Source of the DNA: Methanoregulaceae archaeon UBA288
GTDB taxonomy: Archaea; Halobacteriota; Methanomicrobia; Methanomicrobiales; Methanospirillaceae
Direction: 5' to 3'
Assembly: GCA_002495225.1 (NCBI GenBank)
Contig: DAEF01000172.1
Span: 1-15,786 of the forward strand
Length of the DNA: 15,786 nucleotides
A model generated the notes under the pieces. It did not search any database, was not told the origin of the DNA, and saw only the letters and a list, made by a program, of their open reading frames with translations. How positions within the stretch are numbered: the first letter of the stretch is position 1; every line of letters begins with the position of its first letter. Position numbers and translations under genes: made by a program. Shown here piece after piece: positions 15,139-15,786 of the stretch.

Positions 15139-15352
15139 AGAATTGATTAATACGGCCGGGTGCTGCGGCAGGTCACCGTCAGGATCCCCGTTGAGGTCCA
15201 CCGGCAGATGCGTGCAGATGGCCAAGGGGAGAGGCACTCCGTCTGCCGCGGCCGGCGCGTCCCCGGTGGTCCCCGAGACGGCCCGGGCCGGCGCGGGCAC
15301 AACGCAATTTTCGGGGGGAGCGGCTCGAAAGCGCCGCGAACAAAAACCAATA

Positions 15353-15361
15353 TTTATATTA
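15353..15361 (+). promoter_or_regulatory. TATA box of the pilin-like gene
   Basis: TTTATATTA lies in an A-rich upstream context (CAAAAACCAA) and is centred about 28 bases before the ATG at 15385. The expected start site falls on or just before the ATG, so the mRNA should be leaderless. The absence of a Shine-Dalgarno site supports this. Confidence 0.75.
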
Positions 15362-15384
15362 ATCCTGTGCCAACTATCACTCGA

Positions 15385-15786
15385 ATGGCCGGCACGCGGA
15401 CGGGACGGGACGAGGACGCGCTCTCCGAGATCGTCGGGTTCGTACTGGTCCTGGCCCTGATAGTGGTGGCTTCGACCCTCTACCTGATGTACGTGGTGCC
15501 GGCCGAAGGCCGCGAGGACGAGATCGAGCACATGAACCAGGTCCAGGACCGATTCGTCAGCTACAAGACGAGCGTCGACGGGCTCTGGATGCGCTCGCTG
15601 GCCGAGTTCTCCGCCACGGGGACACGGGGCGTCTCGCTCTCCACGTCGTTCGACCTCGGTACTGGCGGGGGCAATACACAATCCACCGGTCTCTTCCTCT
15701 CGTTCATGAAGCCGATCGGGACAGCGGCAAAGATGCGGACCCAGCTTGGAATGCCCGCCGACGATCCGGTCGAGGACCGGGTCGGT
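15385..15786 (+). CDS. type IV pilin-like secreted protein, N-terminal part (runs off the right edge)
   Basis: The visible 134 residues open with a charged leader (MAGTRTGRDEDA), then LSEIVGFVLVLALIVVASTLYLMYVVPA, a single hydrophobic helix (about 15-38). The SE(I/V)(V/I)GF pattern after a short polar leader is the class III signal of archaeal type IV pilin-like proteins, cut by the prepilin peptidase; Ala12-Leu13 is the likely cleavage point. The following EGREDEIEHMNQVQDRFVSYKTSVDGLW resembles large pilin-like proteins of methanogens and haloarchaea rather than small major pilins. The rest is Ser/Thr/Gly-rich extracellular sequence. It starts at ATG 15385, placed by the TATA box. The frame is open further upstream to 15151 but that part lies before the promoter. 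Function beyond surface localisation is unknown. Confidence 0.8.
   Translation, partial: MAGTRTGRDEDALSEIVGFVLVLALIVVASTLYLMYVVPAEGREDEIEHMNQVQDRFVSYKTSVDGLWMRSLAEFSATGTRGVSLSTSFDLGTGGGNTQSTGLFLSFMKPIGTAAKMRTQLGMPADDPVEDRVG

Larger units (their letters stand above)
14564..15352. other. gene-poor, lower-GC, repeat-rich island
   Basis: About 790 bases lie between the malQ-glgP terminator and the pilin promoter. GC in 14701-15120 is roughly 50-70 percent per 60-base line, clearly below the flanking genes. It contains a perfect hairpin, two 8-base palindromes, CT repeats, short direct repeats and 13 GTAC tetramers. One plus-strand frame is open from the 14621 ATG to 15139 (172 codons), but its third-position GC is about 50 percent, unlike the native genes, and I recognise no family. 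No tRNA, rRNA or CRISPR array is seen. Confidence 0.6.

Noticed and set aside
14564..15140. Replication origin
   Set aside because: Despite palindromes and repeats, no orc1/cdc6 gene lies nearby and I see no origin recognition box pattern.
15151..15384. N-terminal extension of the pilin-like protein in the same open frame
   Set aside because: A good TATA box lies inside it at 15353-15361, and the class III signal needs a short leader.
14500..15384. CRISPR array or tRNA in the intergenic island
   Set aside because: Repeats are few, unequal in spacing and mostly inverted; no cloverleaf with a proper T-arm and acceptor stem could be drawn.

Overview
The window looks like chromosomal DNA of a very GC-rich methanogenic archaeon, most likely order Methanomicrobiales. 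The order-level placement is inferred from gene content; no rRNA is present. Archaeal markers seen directly are the start of a diphthine synthase gene (EF-2 diphthamide pathway), a pilin-like protein with an SEIVGF signal behind a TATA box and apparently leaderless, a methanogen-type radical SAM protein, and short cis-prenyltransferase-family proteins. Genes are tightly packed, with many 4-10 base stop/start overlaps and strong G/C at third codon positions. As a result, long spurious open frames cover the antisense strands.

Layout. On the minus strand at 1-2831, a DtxR-like regulator fused to FeoA (2199-2831) overlaps feoB (355-2208), and the 5' part of dph5 lies downstream (1-274). A divergent 90-base promoter region at 2832-2921 holds an 18-base dyad that could be the regulator's own operator. 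On the plus strand, polX with a PHP nuclease domain (2922-4610) overlaps a short, apparently non-catalytic cis-prenyltransferase homologue (4607-5200). Converging on this pair is a minus-strand group: a radical SAM protein (7461-8459), a full-length cis-prenyltransferase (6703-7464) and a zinc-ribbon/transmembrane protein (5208-6644). On the plus strand follow a membrane-anchored parallel beta-helix protein (8549-10399), then malQ (10674-12287) and an alpha-glucan phosphorylase (12293-14498) that needs a +1 frameshift near its 5' end. About 890 bases without a convincing gene (14499-15384) have lower GC and contain a T-tract, a perfect 14-bp hairpin, GGGTACCC palindromes, CT repeats and direct repeats. 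The window ends inside a pilin-like gene starting at 15385.

How the genes fit together. The Feo pair is an Fe(II) importer whose regulator and FeoA part are one polypeptide. MalQ plus phosphorylase is a classic glycogen/maltodextrin breakdown pair. The most interesting point is that the two cis-prenyltransferase homologues divide the family's essential motifs: the 253-residue protein has the catalytic DGNRR loop but no C-terminal RxG, and the 197-residue protein has RxG but no DGNRR loop and altered diphosphate-binding arginines. This is the pattern of the eukaryotic DHDDS/NgBR heteromer and suggests a two-subunit polyprenyl carrier-lipid synthase encoded by convergent neighbours. Other points are a mixed DtxR/MntR-like metal site in the Feo regulator, an evenly spaced cysteine ladder in the beta-helix protein, and the anomalous repeat-rich intergenic island.
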